The notes under the pieces: generated by a model
The model's database searches: none
What the model saw: the letters and a program-made list of their open reading frames with translations, nothing else
Told to the model about the DNA's origin: nothing
Made by a program: the position numbers and the translations under genes
In this document: positions 25,461 to 33,971 of the stretch, in pieces
Layout of the letters: the number at the start of each line of letters is the position of its first letter
Numbering within the stretch: position 1 is the stretch's first letter
Origin: Bacteroidia bacterium
Lineage (GTDB): Bacteria; Bacteroidota; Bacteroidia; B-17B0; Aurantibacillaceae
Direction: 5' to 3'
Assembly (NCBI GenBank): GCA_018000995.1
Contig: JAGNIU010000008.1
Coordinates: forward strand, 56,775 to 120,774
DNA length: 64,000 bases

Positions 25461-26831
25461 TTATGCCTGATGCAGAGGCAGTTTAACCTGCACGGTGGTG
25501 CCTGAATTCAAAATCGAATTAACGATTATTTGTCCTTTATGAAGATGAATAACGTTGCGCGTTAAGGGTAAACCAATCCCATAGCCTTCGTAAAGCCTAG
25601 TATTGGAAGCCCTGAAAAAAGGATCATATATATAAGGTATTTCCGATTCGGGGATGCCTATACCTAAATCTTTTACTGTAACAATTATCTGACTATTGGT
25701 GGAGGCTATGAAAACCGTAACCTGTTTATTGTTGGAATATTTACAGGCATTATTAAATAAGTTGGCGAACGCTAACTGCAATAATTGTTTGTTACCTTTT
25801 ACTTTTAGTTTTTTCGGGTCGTCGGGCAACAAACTAAGGTCAATCATTACTTTATTATCCGGATTCAATTTATCAATAACTTCTTTTGTATTCCAAATAA
25901 TTTCATCGATACGAATTCGCTCAAACAAAATGGATTTACCCTTGTAACCCGTTTGTGCTAAAAAGAGTAACGACTTAGTAATTTGGTCGAGTCGTTCTGC
26001 TTGAAAAGAAATATTTTTAAGAGATTGTTTATATTCATCTGTTGAACGCGACTTTAAAAGCGCGACATCTGCTTCACCGATAATGGAAGTAAGCGGCGTA
26101 CCTAATTCGTGTGAAGCGTTACTGATAAAATTTTTCTGTGTTTCAAAGGCTGTTTCTATACGGTTCAACAAATCGTTAAACGTACTCACCAATTCGTTAA
26201 TCTCATTTCCGCTCTTATTGTCTTCCAACCGGAGGTGAATATTTTCGGTGCTTATTTGCTTTACCTTATCAATAATACTTCGTATTGGTAGAAAAATATG
26301 TTTTGAAAAATAAAACGAAAGAGAAATAACTATAATAATTACAAGGGTAATACCGCTTGCCAAAAGGTTTCTCAAAAAGATTAAATGATGGGTTACGTAA
26401 TAATTTTCAGCAGATACAGCAACAAAGTAATCGCGATTATGCTTTTTATGAGTGGAGCCTGCATAAAAGGTGTTTCCTTTTTTCGCTGTTGATCTTCCGT
26501 TTTCTAAAACTTCCTTTACAAACTGAAAGGGCAGAACATTTTGTTTAGAGATGATCTCGGCACCGGTATTTCCATTATACTCTACTACATACTCCTTTTC
26601 TTCTTCTAATCTTTCCAGGTGGTGATTTTTGAGTATTCTAAGATTTTCGGCATTAAGCGAATCCGGTTCAAGATAATACTGGGTAGAAATTCTTACTCTT
26701 GTTTCAAGTCGCTTATAAAAATCAACATAAGAATATTTATCTACAAATAAGTAAACTGTTACGCTAAATGCAACAACAATGGCTACTGAAACCAAACCAA
26801 TTATGAGTGCTACTTTCGACTGTGTTTTCAT
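25461..26831 (-). CDS. Sensor histidine kinase
   Basis: The 456-residue kinase has a membrane helix at about 8-30, a periplasmic sensor region (31-150), a second helix (about 153-175), a HAMP domain (about 177-230), a HisKA domain with His241 in FISNASHELGTPLTSIIGEA, and a HATPase_c domain with FANLFNNACKYS (N box), VKDLGIGIPESEIPYIYDPF (G1/F boxes) and YEGYGIGLPLTRN (G2). It overlaps the upstream response regulator by 4 bases and forms a classic pair with it. The stimulus is unknown; the bicarbonate-type transport genes just downstream may be a target. Confidence 0.93.
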   Translation of the reverse strand: MKTQSKVALIIGLVSVAIVVAFSVTVYLFVDKYSYVDFYKRLETRVRISTQYYLEPDSLNAENLRILKNHHLERLEEEKEYVVEYNGNTGAEIISKQNVLPFQFVKEVLENGRSTAKKGNTFYAGSTHKKHNRDYFVAVSAENYYVTHHLIFLRNLLASGITLVIIIVISLSFYFSKHIFLPIRSIIDKVKQISTENIHLRLEDNKSGNEINELVSTFNDLLNRIETAFETQKNFISNASHELGTPLTSIIGEADVALLKSRSTDEYKQSLKNISFQAERLDQITKSLLFLAQTGYKGKSILFERIRIDEIIWNTKEVIDKLNPDNKVMIDLSLLPDDPKKLKVKGNKQLLQLAFANLFNNACKYSNNKQVTVFIASTNSQIIVTVKDLGIGIPESEIPYIYDPFFRASNTRLYEGYGIGLPLTRNVIHLHKGQIIVNSILNSGTTVQVKLPLHQA

Positions 26832-27535
26832 TTCTCCTTTAACACATAACCCATACCTACCATTGTATGAATAAGTTTGTTTTCATAATCCGTGTCTATT
26901 TTCTTTCGCAGATAATTGATATAAACATCTACAACATTAGTGCCAAGATTAAAATTAATATCCCAGGCCTCTTCTAACAATTGCATTCTTGATAGAACCT
27001 TTCCTTTATTTTTTATCAGAGAAAGTAATAATCTGTATTCGGTAGCAGTAAGTGTTATTTCAGTTTTACTCCGGGTTACAATTTTTGTAGTGTCATTTAA
27101 AACAAGATCGGCAATTGAATAAATTTTACTTTCATCACCTATTATCGTATCCGGCTTACCAAAGCGTCTGAGTAAGGCATTAATGCGCGCATGGAGTTCA
27201 ATAAATTTGAAGGGTTTTACCAGATAATCATCAGCGCCCATATTTAATCCAAGAGCTATGTTTTCTGAAGTTCCTAAGGCTGTTAAAAACAAAATGGGAG
27301 CTTTAATATTGCGTTCACGCAATTGTTTACAAACCTCAATGCCGTTTATATCGGGCAACATGATGTCTAAAATAAAAAGGTCGAAATCGCCATTGGATGC
27401 CATCTCAATAGCTGTTGATCCATTTAAGGCAACAGACACCTCGTAACTTGCCTCTGTAAGTCCCTTTTTTATAAAATCCACTACACCCGTTTCATCCTCC
27501 ACAAGTAATATTTTAAAATCCGTTTTAGTTGGCAT
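26828..27535 (-). CDS. OmpR/PhoB-family response regulator
   Basis: The 235-residue protein has a receiver domain (about 8-122) with the acidic pair in LLVEDETG, phospho-acceptor Asp57 in FILDIMLPDINGIEVC and Lys in DYLVKPFKFIELHAR. A winged-helix DNA-binding domain (about 140-233) follows, with LTATEYRLLLSLIKNKGKVL and VDVYINYLRKKID. It is first in a two-gene unit with the histidine kinase (ATGA overlap). Confidence 0.95.
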   Translation of the reverse strand: MPTKTDFKILLVEDETGVVDFIKKGLTEASYEVSVALNGSTAIEMASNGDFDLFILDIMLPDINGIEVCKQLRERNIKAPILFLTALGTSENIALGLNMGADDYLVKPFKFIELHARINALLRRFGKPDTIIGDESKIYSIADLVLNDTTKIVTRSKTEITLTATEYRLLLSLIKNKGKVLSRMQLLEEAWDINFNLGTNVVDVYINYLRKKIDTDYENKLIHTMVGMGYVLKEK

Positions 27536-27636
27536 CGCGTAAATCTGCTTTATGCAAATAAAAGGAATTTTTAGTAATGCTTTAAGTTAATTTTTCTGAA
27601 TTAACCAGATTATGATGTATAGGATGCTTGATTAAA

Positions 27637-28359
27637 CTATTTCCCCGCCTCGTAAATTGCAGCAACACCAAGTGAAAGTGTTTGGAAAGAAGAATTTTTG
27701 AATCCACATTTATTCAACACGGCAACAAAATTTTCGTTATTAGGAAAAGCTTTTACACTTTCTTGTAAATAGGCATATGCTCTTGTGTCTTTTGAAAATA
27801 GTTTTCCAACAAAGGGAGTCCAGTAAGTGAAATAAAAATTATACAGTTGTTTTATGGGGAAATAACGCGGATAAGAGAATTCTAAAATCACAATCTTTCC
27901 TCCCGGTTTTAATACGCGGTATAAATTTGTTAATCCCTTTTCTAAATTCTCAAAATTACGAACGCCGAATCCAACTACAATGGCGTCGAATGAATTATCA
28001 GGAAAATTTACAGTCTCGGCATCGCCTAATTGCAAATCAATTAATTTATCGAGGTTTTGTTTTTTTAATTTCTCTCTCCCAAATTTCATCATCCCTTCTG
28101 AAATATCAATACCAATAATTTTTTCAGGATTTAATTTTACGCAAGCTATGGCAAAATCACCGGTGCCCGTTGCTACATCTAAAATTTGTTTGGGCTGAAG
28201 CGCTTGTAATTTCTTAACGCATTTTCGTCTCCACCCTTTATGCGTACCAAATGATAAAATACTATTCAGTAAATCATAACGAAACGCAATGTTGTCGAAC
28301 ATATCGGCAACTTGCTCTTTCTTCGAATCATTGTTATTATATGGGGTTACTTTCGACAT
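27637..28359 (-). CDS. ubiE: Demethylmenaquinone methyltransferase
   Basis: The enzyme (UbiE/MenG) methylates demethylmenaquinone with S-adenosylmethionine, the last step of menaquinone synthesis. The start at 28359 (MSKVTPYNNNDSKKEQVADM) gives 240 residues, normal for the family; the longer frame from 28410 runs back into an intergenic repeat and is rejected. Motifs: ADMFDNIAFRYDLLNSILSF, the SAM-binding ILDVATGTGDFAIA, IIGIDISEGMM and VVGFGVRNFENLEKGL. It lies 70 bases downstream of the heptose kinase gene on the same strand. Confidence 0.95.
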   Translation of the reverse strand: MSKVTPYNNNDSKKEQVADMFDNIAFRYDLLNSILSFGTHKGWRRKCVKKLQALQPKQILDVATGTGDFAIACVKLNPEKIIGIDISEGMMKFGREKLKKQNLDKLIDLQLGDAETVNFPDNSFDAIVVGFGVRNFENLEKGLTNLYRVLKPGGKIVILEFSYPRYFPIKQLYNFYFTYWTPFVGKLFSKDTRAYAYLQESVKAFPNNENFVAVLNKCGFKNSSFQTLSLGVAAIYEAGK

Positions 28360-28369
28360 GTTTTGGGTT

Positions 28370-28428
28370 TCCCGCAGATTTCGCAGATCAGCGCAGATTT
28401 TCTCTCGCAAAGACGCGGAGACGCAAGG
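28370..28428. repeat. Interspersed repeat between the heptose kinase and ubiE genes
   Basis: The spacer holds CGCAGATTTCGCAGATCAGC followed by CTCGCAAAGACGC (28404-28416), then a related word, GGAGACGCAAGG. The second word matches copies at 19187 and 33955. It interrupts an otherwise tight same-strand gene run. Confidence 0.65.
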
Positions 28429-28429
28429 T

Positions 28430-29446
28430 TTATTTTACAAAATCAAGTTCGAGGGCTTCACGTAAAAGCTCTTCTTTGTTAATGGGAACAACGCCTATCT
28501 CCTGACAAACAATTCCACCCGCCAAATTCGCAAGTGCTGCTGTGAATACAGGATTGCATTCTAAAGCGCGACATAATGCTGCTACACTAATTACAGTATC
28601 ACCGGCTCCGGATACATCCGCAATATTTCTTACGTGTGCTTCCACATGTTCTTTCACACTACGTGAATTGGTAATCACGCCTTTATCAGCTAAGGTCACA
28701 AACACTGTATCTAATTTTTGTTTTACCCTGAAACTACTTACAGCGCGTTGCAATTCATTTATATTCTCTCCATCAATATCTAACTTCAAGCCTTCACGTA
28801 ATTCTTTCAAATTTGGTTTAAACAATGTAACGCCTTTGTAAGCATTAAAGTTTTTCTTTTTCGGATCAACGCACGTCGGAATGCCTTTGCTTTTTGCAAA
28901 TTCAACAACTTTAGAAATTAACTTAGGTGTAATTAATCCTTTATTATAATCTTCAAAAATAATTACATCAATTTTATCGTGACTAATAATATAAGATATC
29001 AGCGTGATTAAATTTTGAGTTTCGTCTTGTGTAATGTCTTCTTCCGTTTCTTCATCTACACGAACTATCTGATAGCTATTTCCAATAACGCGGTTCTTTA
29101 CTGTTGTAACGCGATCACGTGATTTTAAAATTCCTTTCTGACTTAATTTCTGCTGACGTAATAAATCTAAAAACGACATCCCTTCATAATCCACACCAAT
29201 AACAGAACATAAAATTGGATTAGCGCCAAGCGCTTGAACATTTAACGCCACGTTAGCAGCACCGCCTAAGCGGCGTTCTTTTTTAGTAACAGATACTATA
29301 GGAACAGGAGCTTCAGGCGAAATACGTCCAACTTTTCCCCACATATAACTATCTACCATCACGTCGCCAATAATTAACACGTTAAGATTACTGAACGAAC
29401 GAAAAATTTCGCGGATGTGTTCTTTTTTGATTGAAAACTTTTTCAT
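28430..29446 (-). CDS. D-glycero-beta-D-manno-heptose-7-phosphate kinase (RfaE/HldE kinase domain)
   Basis: This PfkB-family sugar kinase makes heptose 1,7-bisphosphate for LPS inner-core heptose. The 338-residue protein matches the kinase half of HldE: IIGDVMVDSYMWGKVGRISP at about 26-45, APVPIVSV, RRLGGAANVALNVQALGA, IIFEDYNKG, and the catalytic Asp283 in DVSGAGDTVISVAAL. The C-terminal nucleotidylyltransferase half is absent, so that step must be encoded elsewhere. It is 3 bases downstream of the aminotransferase gene. Confidence 0.9.
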   Translation of the reverse strand: MKKFSIKKEHIREIFRSFSNLNVLIIGDVMVDSYMWGKVGRISPEAPVPIVSVTKKERRLGGAANVALNVQALGANPILCSVIGVDYEGMSFLDLLRQQKLSQKGILKSRDRVTTVKNRVIGNSYQIVRVDEETEEDITQDETQNLITLISYIISHDKIDVIIFEDYNKGLITPKLISKVVEFAKSKGIPTCVDPKKKNFNAYKGVTLFKPNLKELREGLKLDIDGENINELQRAVSSFRVKQKLDTVFVTLADKGVITNSRSVKEHVEAHVRNIADVSGAGDTVISVAALCRALECNPVFTAALANLAGGIVCQEIGVVPINKEELLREALELDFVK

Positions 29447-29449
29447 GTA

Positions 29450-30646
29450 TTATTTTAGTTTCGCAAGAGCTTCTTTCATGCGTTTTAAGGCTTCTCTTAA
29501 ATTCTCCTCTGAAGTAGCGTAAGAAAAACGAATATAATTATCATCACCAAAAGCAGCACCCGGCACTAAGGCTACGTGAGCTTCTTCCACTAAGAACAAA
29601 GAAATATCTGTTGCATTATTAATGGTTTTTCCATTATAAGATTTTCCAAAATAATAACTCACTTCCGGAAAAACATAAAATGCACCTTGAGGTTTATTCG
29701 TTTTTAATCCCGGAATTTCTTTCATTAATTCCAAAACTAAATCTCTGCGCTTTTGAAAAGCATCACGCATTGGTTTGATATAAGTATCAAAATCTAACTC
29801 CATAGCTTTGTGCATTGCTTTTTGAGTAATGCTTGAAGTTGCAGAGGTAAATTGTCCTTGCATTTTATCACAAGCTTGTGCTAACCATTTTGGAGCTGCT
29901 AAAATTCCGCCTCTCCATCCTGTCATCGCAAATCCTTTTGAAACGCCGTTGATTAAAATGGTACGCTCTTTAATAAAATCAAATTGCGCCATGCACTCAT
30001 GACCACCAACAAAATTAATGTGCTCATAAATTTCATCGCTAATGATATATAAATCTTCGTGCTTAATAACTTCTTCTGCAATAGCTTTTAATTCCGCCTT
30101 TGTATAAACAGAACCAGTTGGATTACAAGGTGTGCTAAAAATAAGCATGCGTGTTTTTGGGGTGATATGTTTTTTTAATTGCTCCGGCGTGATTTTAAAA
30201 TCAGATTCAATTGTTGTGGGAATGATAATTGGTTTTGCGCCTGCTAATTTTAACAACTCCAAATAACTTACCCAATACGGAGAAGGAACAATTACTTCAT
30301 CGCCGGGATTTAATAAACATAATACTGCATTGGCAATACTTTGTTTAGCACCTGTTGAAACAACAATTTCTTCAGGCGTATAAGTTACACCGTTATCACG
30401 TTTCAACTTATCACAAACAGCTTGACGTAATTCCACATAACCGGATACATGTGTATAGTAACTGAAATTTTCATCAATTGCTTTTTTTGCTTCGTCCTTA
30501 ATAATTTGAGGTGTGGTAAAATCAGGTTCACCCAAACTCAAACTAATGATATCAATACCTTGAGCTTTCAGCTCACGACTTTTCCGCGCCATCGCAATGG
30601 TTTGCGATTCGCTGATATCTTTTACACGTTGTGAGAGGTATGGCAT
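29450..30646 (-). CDS. Pyridoxal-phosphate aminotransferase, aspartate aminotransferase type
   Basis: The 398-residue protein is a class I/II aminotransferase of the aspartate aminotransferase Ib subgroup. Residues seen: SLGEPDFTTP near the N-terminus, GAKQSIANAV for phosphate binding, FSTPCNPTGSVY with the conserved Asn, IISDEIYEHI with Asp and Tyr, the PLP lysine Lys237 in INGVSKGFAMTGWRGG, and FRFSYATS-like IRFSYATSEENL with the carboxylate-binding Arg. It most likely makes aspartate from oxaloacetate. A perfect -7 element lies 20 bases before the start. Confidence 0.93.
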   Translation of the reverse strand: MPYLSQRVKDISESQTIAMARKSRELKAQGIDIISLSLGEPDFTTPQIIKDEAKKAIDENFSYYTHVSGYVELRQAVCDKLKRDNGVTYTPEEIVVSTGAKQSIANAVLCLLNPGDEVIVPSPYWVSYLELLKLAGAKPIIIPTTIESDFKITPEQLKKHITPKTRMLIFSTPCNPTGSVYTKAELKAIAEEVIKHEDLYIISDEIYEHINFVGGHECMAQFDFIKERTILINGVSKGFAMTGWRGGILAAPKWLAQACDKMQGQFTSATSSITQKAMHKAMELDFDTYIKPMRDAFQKRRDLVLELMKEIPGLKTNKPQGAFYVFPEVSYYFGKSYNGKTINNATDISLFLVEEAHVALVPGAAFGDDNYIRFSYATSEENLREALKRMKEALAKLK

Positions 30647-30665
30647 AAGCTAAATGTTTCAGGAA

Positions 30666-30673
30666 CAAATCTA
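30666..30673 (-). promoter_or_regulatory. -7 promoter element of the aminotransferase gene
   Basis: TAGATTTG on the minus strand matches TAnnTTTG exactly, 19 bases before ATG 30646. It may serve the aminotransferase, heptose kinase and ubiE genes together. Confidence 0.5.
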
Positions 30674-30744
30674 TAAAAATGTTTGGTTATAGGGACTGTT
30701 TTTATCGTTTTTTTTGGCTATTTGTCTAAATAAGAACTAAACGA

Positions 30745-31566
30745 TTATTGTGTTATAATTAGACGTTGAGCAGCTTGCTTTCCATTTACAGAAAGTTTAA
30801 CAAAATAGACGCCTTTTGCTAAATCTGAAGGTAATTCAGCTTCTATTAAATGAGCTCCTGCATTTTGATTTTCGCTGGTAATTTCCGCGATTTCTTGTCC
30901 TTGCAAATTATAAAGCATAATTTTTACATTCGCACTTTCAATTACATTATAACTGATTTTAAATTCAGATTTAATCGGATTTGGATATACATTTAATCCC
31001 GAAATTCCACTAACTGTCGCTTCGTTTATTCCTGCGCTTAAATCCGGAGATAAAACAAGTGAGCTATTTCCTGTCCGATCACCACCGGTTCCACCAGTAC
31101 CATCTACAGCATTTCCTGCAGCGTATATAGTTGCAGTACCGCTTAAAGGCGCCACCCAAACAAATTGAAATAACGCTGCGCCTGTTCCTGTTTTAGCTGT
31201 AGTATGTGTTGCATTTTTACGGGTAACGTTTACTATTTGCACACCAGATAGAGCGGTTGTCATGTTACCTGCATTGACATTTGAGGGATTCAATATTTCT
31301 GCACCAAAAGCAAATTTTGTAAAACTATTATTGGTGACATTTATATTGATGGTATACGTTTGTCCTGGAACATACTGATTAGAAACGAAAGCAGGTGAAC
31401 CGGAAATAGAAACATTAGTTGTACCTCCTCCGCCGGCATGACAAGAAGCACAAGTTCCTTCACCGGGAGAACCTGTTTGATTTACAATTCCACCACTACT
31501 AATAATGAATGCAGTTGTGCCGGTAAATACAATTCCTAATAGAATAAAAAGTATAAGTTTTTTCAT
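30745..31566 (-). CDS. Secreted Reeler-like/choice-of-anchor V protein with CXXCH motif and T9SS sorting domain
   Basis: The start at 31566 gives a signal peptide (MKKLILFILLGIVFTGTTAF); a longer frame from 31590 is less likely. The mature N-terminus carries GEGTCASCHAGGGG, a CXXCH motif of the kind that attaches heme c, followed by a Reeler-like beta sandwich (NQYVPGQTYTININVTNNSF, FGAEILNP, TGTGAALFQFVW). The last 75 residues (LNVYPNPIKSEFKI ... LAKGVYFVKLSVNG ... RLIITQ) are a type A T9SS sorting domain. Similar choice-of-anchor V proteins are common in Bacteroidota; the function is unknown and heme binding is not proven. Confidence 0.82.
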   Translation of the reverse strand: MKKLILFILLGIVFTGTTAFIISSGGIVNQTGSPGEGTCASCHAGGGGTTNVSISGSPAFVSNQYVPGQTYTININVTNNSFTKFAFGAEILNPSNVNAGNMTTALSGVQIVNVTRKNATHTTAKTGTGAALFQFVWVAPLSGTATIYAAGNAVDGTGGTGGDRTGNSSLVLSPDLSAGINEATVSGISGLNVYPNPIKSEFKISYNVIESANVKIMLYNLQGQEIAEITSENQNAGAHLIEAELPSDLAKGVYFVKLSVNGKQAAQRLIITQ

Positions 31567-31640
31567 AAAGTTGAGTGTTACAACATGCAATTTAACATAT
31601 TATTTCTCTACTTCAAAAAAAATAACACCTCAAAAAGGCT

Positions 31641-31648
31641 TAAATTTG
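31641..31648 (+). promoter_or_regulatory. -7 promoter element of the gene starting at 31655
   Basis: TAAATTTG matches TAnnTTTG exactly and ends 6 bases before a GTG codon, supporting that codon as the start and implying an almost leaderless mRNA. Confidence 0.5.
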
Positions 31649-31654
31649 CGTACC

Positions 31655-32371
31655 GTGCAAAGGCGTTTTACATACTCTTTTTTATTGATGATGTTAAGTA
31701 TTTTAGCTTCTGCACAACAACCTACCAATACAACCACTCCCATTTATAAAGGAGATTCTGAATACGATTTAAAAAATTACAAAGCTGATCCCCGCGACCG
31801 ATTAATTTTGGAAGTGAATTACACCAATTGGATGGGTGCTCCAAAAGGAATTAAATCGGATTGGAAATGTATTGGCTTTGCATTTGCAACTATGTTTGAT
31901 AAACCAATAGGTAGTTCTAATTTTAGTTTCGGGTATGGATTAGGATTTTATGCGCATAATTATAGCTCAAACGCCAATTTCATTTATCAGTTAGACAGCA
32001 CCAACTCAACCGTTACTACAGTTCTAGAACCAAAAACCATTCCATACATTGCTAACCGATATAACGAACGTAGTTTTGAAATTCCTTTAGAGTTACGTTT
32101 CCGCACAAAAACTGCCACTATGTTTAAAGTTATGTTAGGAGGGAAAATCGGTTATGTTGTTTCTGATTTTAGAAAAACAGATGATGCCGACGGACGGGTT
32201 CGCCGCTACAATACACAAAACATTAACCGCTTGCGTTACGGATTAGTTTTTAGAATTGGTGTTGAGCAAGTATGTTTAACCGCGAGTTATTATTTAAGTG
32301 AAGTGTTTACAAAAAGCGGACCAAAAAACGTGATGCCATATTCTATTGGTATTGCTATTATTCCTTATTAA
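31655..32371 (+). CDS. Outer membrane beta-barrel-type protein
   Basis: The frame is open from 31505, but that region overlaps the opposite-strand gene and its promoter. GTG 31655 lies just after a perfect -7 element and gives a signal-type N-terminus (VQRRFTYSFLLMMLSILASA). The 238-residue protein has alternating amphipathic strands (FSFGYGLGFYAHNY, EIPLELRFRTKTATMFKVML, GLVFRIGVEQVCLTASYYLS) as in the porT-like or OMP_b-brl beta barrels of Bacteroidota, ending SIGIAIIPY. It may be PorT-like, but I am not sure. The next gene follows after 6 bases. Confidence 0.65.
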   Translation: MQRRFTYSFLLMMLSILASAQQPTNTTTPIYKGDSEYDLKNYKADPRDRLILEVNYTNWMGAPKGIKSDWKCIGFAFATMFDKPIGSSNFSFGYGLGFYAHNYSSNANFIYQLDSTNSTVTTVLEPKTIPYIANRYNERSFEIPLELRFRTKTATMFKVMLGGKIGYVVSDFRKTDDADGRVRRYNTQNINRLRYGLVFRIGVEQVCLTASYYLSEVFTKSGPKNVMPYSIGIAIIPY

Positions 32372-32377
32372 AATTTT

Positions 32378-33103
32378 ATGTTTAGTAATATTAATCTTAC
32401 CAACGAACTTATAAAGACGCGTATTAAAAAACGTTCGCAGGAAGATGTTTTATTAGACGAAGTAAAAAATATTTTAAGCTCAGATTTAATTAAAGAAAAT
32501 AAAATCTTAGGTAATCTTAAATTCTACAATAAAAGTTTTGAATTGTTAGATGAGAGTGAAATTAATTCTTCTCTTGTTTTTAGCTTAGAGGAAATTAAAA
32601 ACATTTGTATTAAATACCGATTGCGTTTTTTAGATAGTCAGTTTTACAAGGATGAATTCCCCTACGAAGCTGTTTTAAAAATTAAAGATTTAAATATAGA
32701 GTTTAAAAAAGATTTGAAGGGTTTTAAAATTTTAGCGCAAGCCGAAGCTTTCTCGAAAAAAGAAAAAGACCGACCATGTTTATTATTCGCTCCCACCATT
32801 AACGGAAATTTCTATTTAGTGCATGGCTGGGGTACCGAATACAAATGGTACCGGAAGCCGCTTCTGTTTCCCATCCGTACATTTGAAACTTTAATGCTTT
32901 CTGTTACTACATTCACTTTATTGGTCGACATTTCCATTCCCGTAAGATTTATTACACTTGATGAAAGCGCTCCATATTGGTGCGGTTACAGGGTAGCCAC
33001 CTATTTTCACTTACTAATTTTCTTTACAGGATTTACTGCTTACGCTACTTTTGCTTTTAACAAAAATTTCTCGAAGAGTAATTGGAATGATACAGCTGTA
33101 TAA
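32378..33103 (+). CDS. Membrane protein of unknown function
   Basis: I do not recognise this 241-residue protein. The first 165 residues are soluble and charged (QEDVLLDEVKNILSSD, EAVLKIKDLNIEFKKDLKGF, then LVHGWGTEYKWYRKPLLFPI). Two membrane helices follow (about 168-190, TLMLSVTTFTLLVDISI, and about 208-228, YFHLLIFFTGFTAYATFAFN). It starts 6 bases after the barrel gene and so is probably co-transcribed with it. It ends directly against the stop of the convergent DUF2480 gene. Confidence 0.6.
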   Translation: MFSNINLTNELIKTRIKKRSQEDVLLDEVKNILSSDLIKENKILGNLKFYNKSFELLDESEINSSLVFSLEEIKNICIKYRLRFLDSQFYKDEFPYEAVLKIKDLNIEFKKDLKGFKILAQAEAFSKKEKDRPCLLFAPTINGNFYLVHGWGTEYKWYRKPLLFPIRTFETLMLSVTTFTLLVDISIPVRFITLDESAPYWCGYRVATYFHLLIFFTGFTAYATFAFNKNFSKSNWNDTAV

Positions 33104-33616
33104 TTAAACTTTTGGAGCTTTATAAAGAGGAACTGTACTGCAAGGTTCGCCGTACATGATGCTTTTTGCTAATGGTTTAAGCGCTGCAGTTAATTTTACA
33201 AACGCATTTGTTGGAACAGGTTTACCACTACAACCCTTAATTACTATACGGGCATCTTTATATTTAGAGAAATCCATTTTACTCATCGCCTCTTCAAACA
33301 AAATAGTTTCCAAATCATTCAAAGTTCCAAATACAATTTTTTTTGCTTGTGATTCTAAAGCCAAACTCAACAACATATAAGCCCAAGTAGGAACAATAGC
33401 ATCGTTGGTACAAGTAATGGCGACTAATTTATTTTTGTATTTACTCCAATCCTCATTCTTAATAAACTCACGGAAATCCTTTTCTTTCAAAATTAATTCC
33501 TGAAACAACAATGGTTTTACATCTAACAACACACGCTCGCCTTCAGGATAAAATTCCTCGAGATCGATTGTTATTAAACCGCTGTTTGATACTTTATTTA
33601 TAATTTCATCACTCAT
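33104..33616 (-). CDS. DUF2480 family protein, last gene of the suf operon
   Basis: The 170-residue cytosolic protein fits DUF2480, a Bacteroidota family regularly found at the end of suf operons. Visible features are LITIDLEEFYPEGERVLLDV near the N-terminus, VAITCTNDAIVPTWAYMLLS in the middle and VIKGCSGKPVPTNAFVKLTA near the C-terminus; the two conserved cysteines (in AITCTND and IKGCSGK) could hold a metal or cluster, which is inference. It is 1 base downstream of the DUF59 gene. Confidence 0.82.
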   Translation of the reverse strand: MSDEIINKVSNSGLITIDLEEFYPEGERVLLDVKPLLFQELILKEKDFREFIKNEDWSKYKNKLVAITCTNDAIVPTWAYMLLSLALESQAKKIVFGTLNDLETILFEEAMSKMDFSKYKDARIVIKGCSGKPVPTNAFVKLTAALKPLAKSIMYGEPCSTVPLYKAPKV

Positions 33617-33617
33617 C

Positions 33618-33947
33618 TTACATGAATCCTAATTCTAACTGAGCTACTTCACTCATCATTTCTTTTGTCCAAGTTGGCTCAAAAGTTAATTTTAAGGTAG
33701 CTGATTTTATTCCCTTCACCAATTTACATTTATTCTCAACTTCAGCCGGTAAACTTTCCGCCACCGGACAATTCGGAGATGTTAACGTCATTGTGATTTT
33801 CAATTCGTTCTCATCATTTAAATCCAATTCATAAATTAATCCTAATTCCCATACATCCACAGGAATTTCCGGGTCGAAGCAGGTTTTAATCTCATCGATT
33901 ACGTTCTGCATTAGTTCGGTGTTCTTTGTTATTATAATTGCTGCCAT
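33618..33947 (-). CDS. DUF59/MIP18-type Fe-S assembly protein (SufT-like)
   Basis: The 109-residue protein is a DUF59 (MIP18/PaaD-like) protein involved in Fe-S cluster assembly or insertion. The hallmarks are CFDPEIPVDVWELGLIYELD (about 23-42), KITMTLTSPNCPVAESLPAE with the conserved cysteine, and KLTFEPTWTKEMMSEVAQLE at the C-terminus. It lies between sufE and the DUF2480 gene. A CTCGCAAAGACGC repeat fills the spacer upstream. Confidence 0.9.
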   Translation of the reverse strand: MAAIIITKNTELMQNVIDEIKTCFDPEIPVDVWELGLIYELDLNDENELKITMTLTSPNCPVAESLPAEVENKCKLVKGIKSATLKLTFEPTWTKEMMSEVAQLELGFM

Positions 33948-33954
33948 TTTATTT

Positions 33955-33971
33955 CTCGCAAAGACGCTAAG
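33955..33971. repeat. CTCGCAAAGACGCTAAG repeat copy inside the suf operon
   Basis: The 17-base word exactly fills most of the sufE-DUF59 spacer and matches the family at 19187 and 28404. Confidence 0.65.

Noticed and set aside
28360..28410. 17-codon N-terminal extension of ubiE
   Set aside because: It is translated from the interspersed repeat; the family's normal N-terminus begins at 28359.
31505..31654. N-terminal extension of the barrel protein gene
   Set aside because: The extension overlaps the start of the divergent gene and covers a perfect -7 promoter; the GTG after it gives a proper signal peptide.
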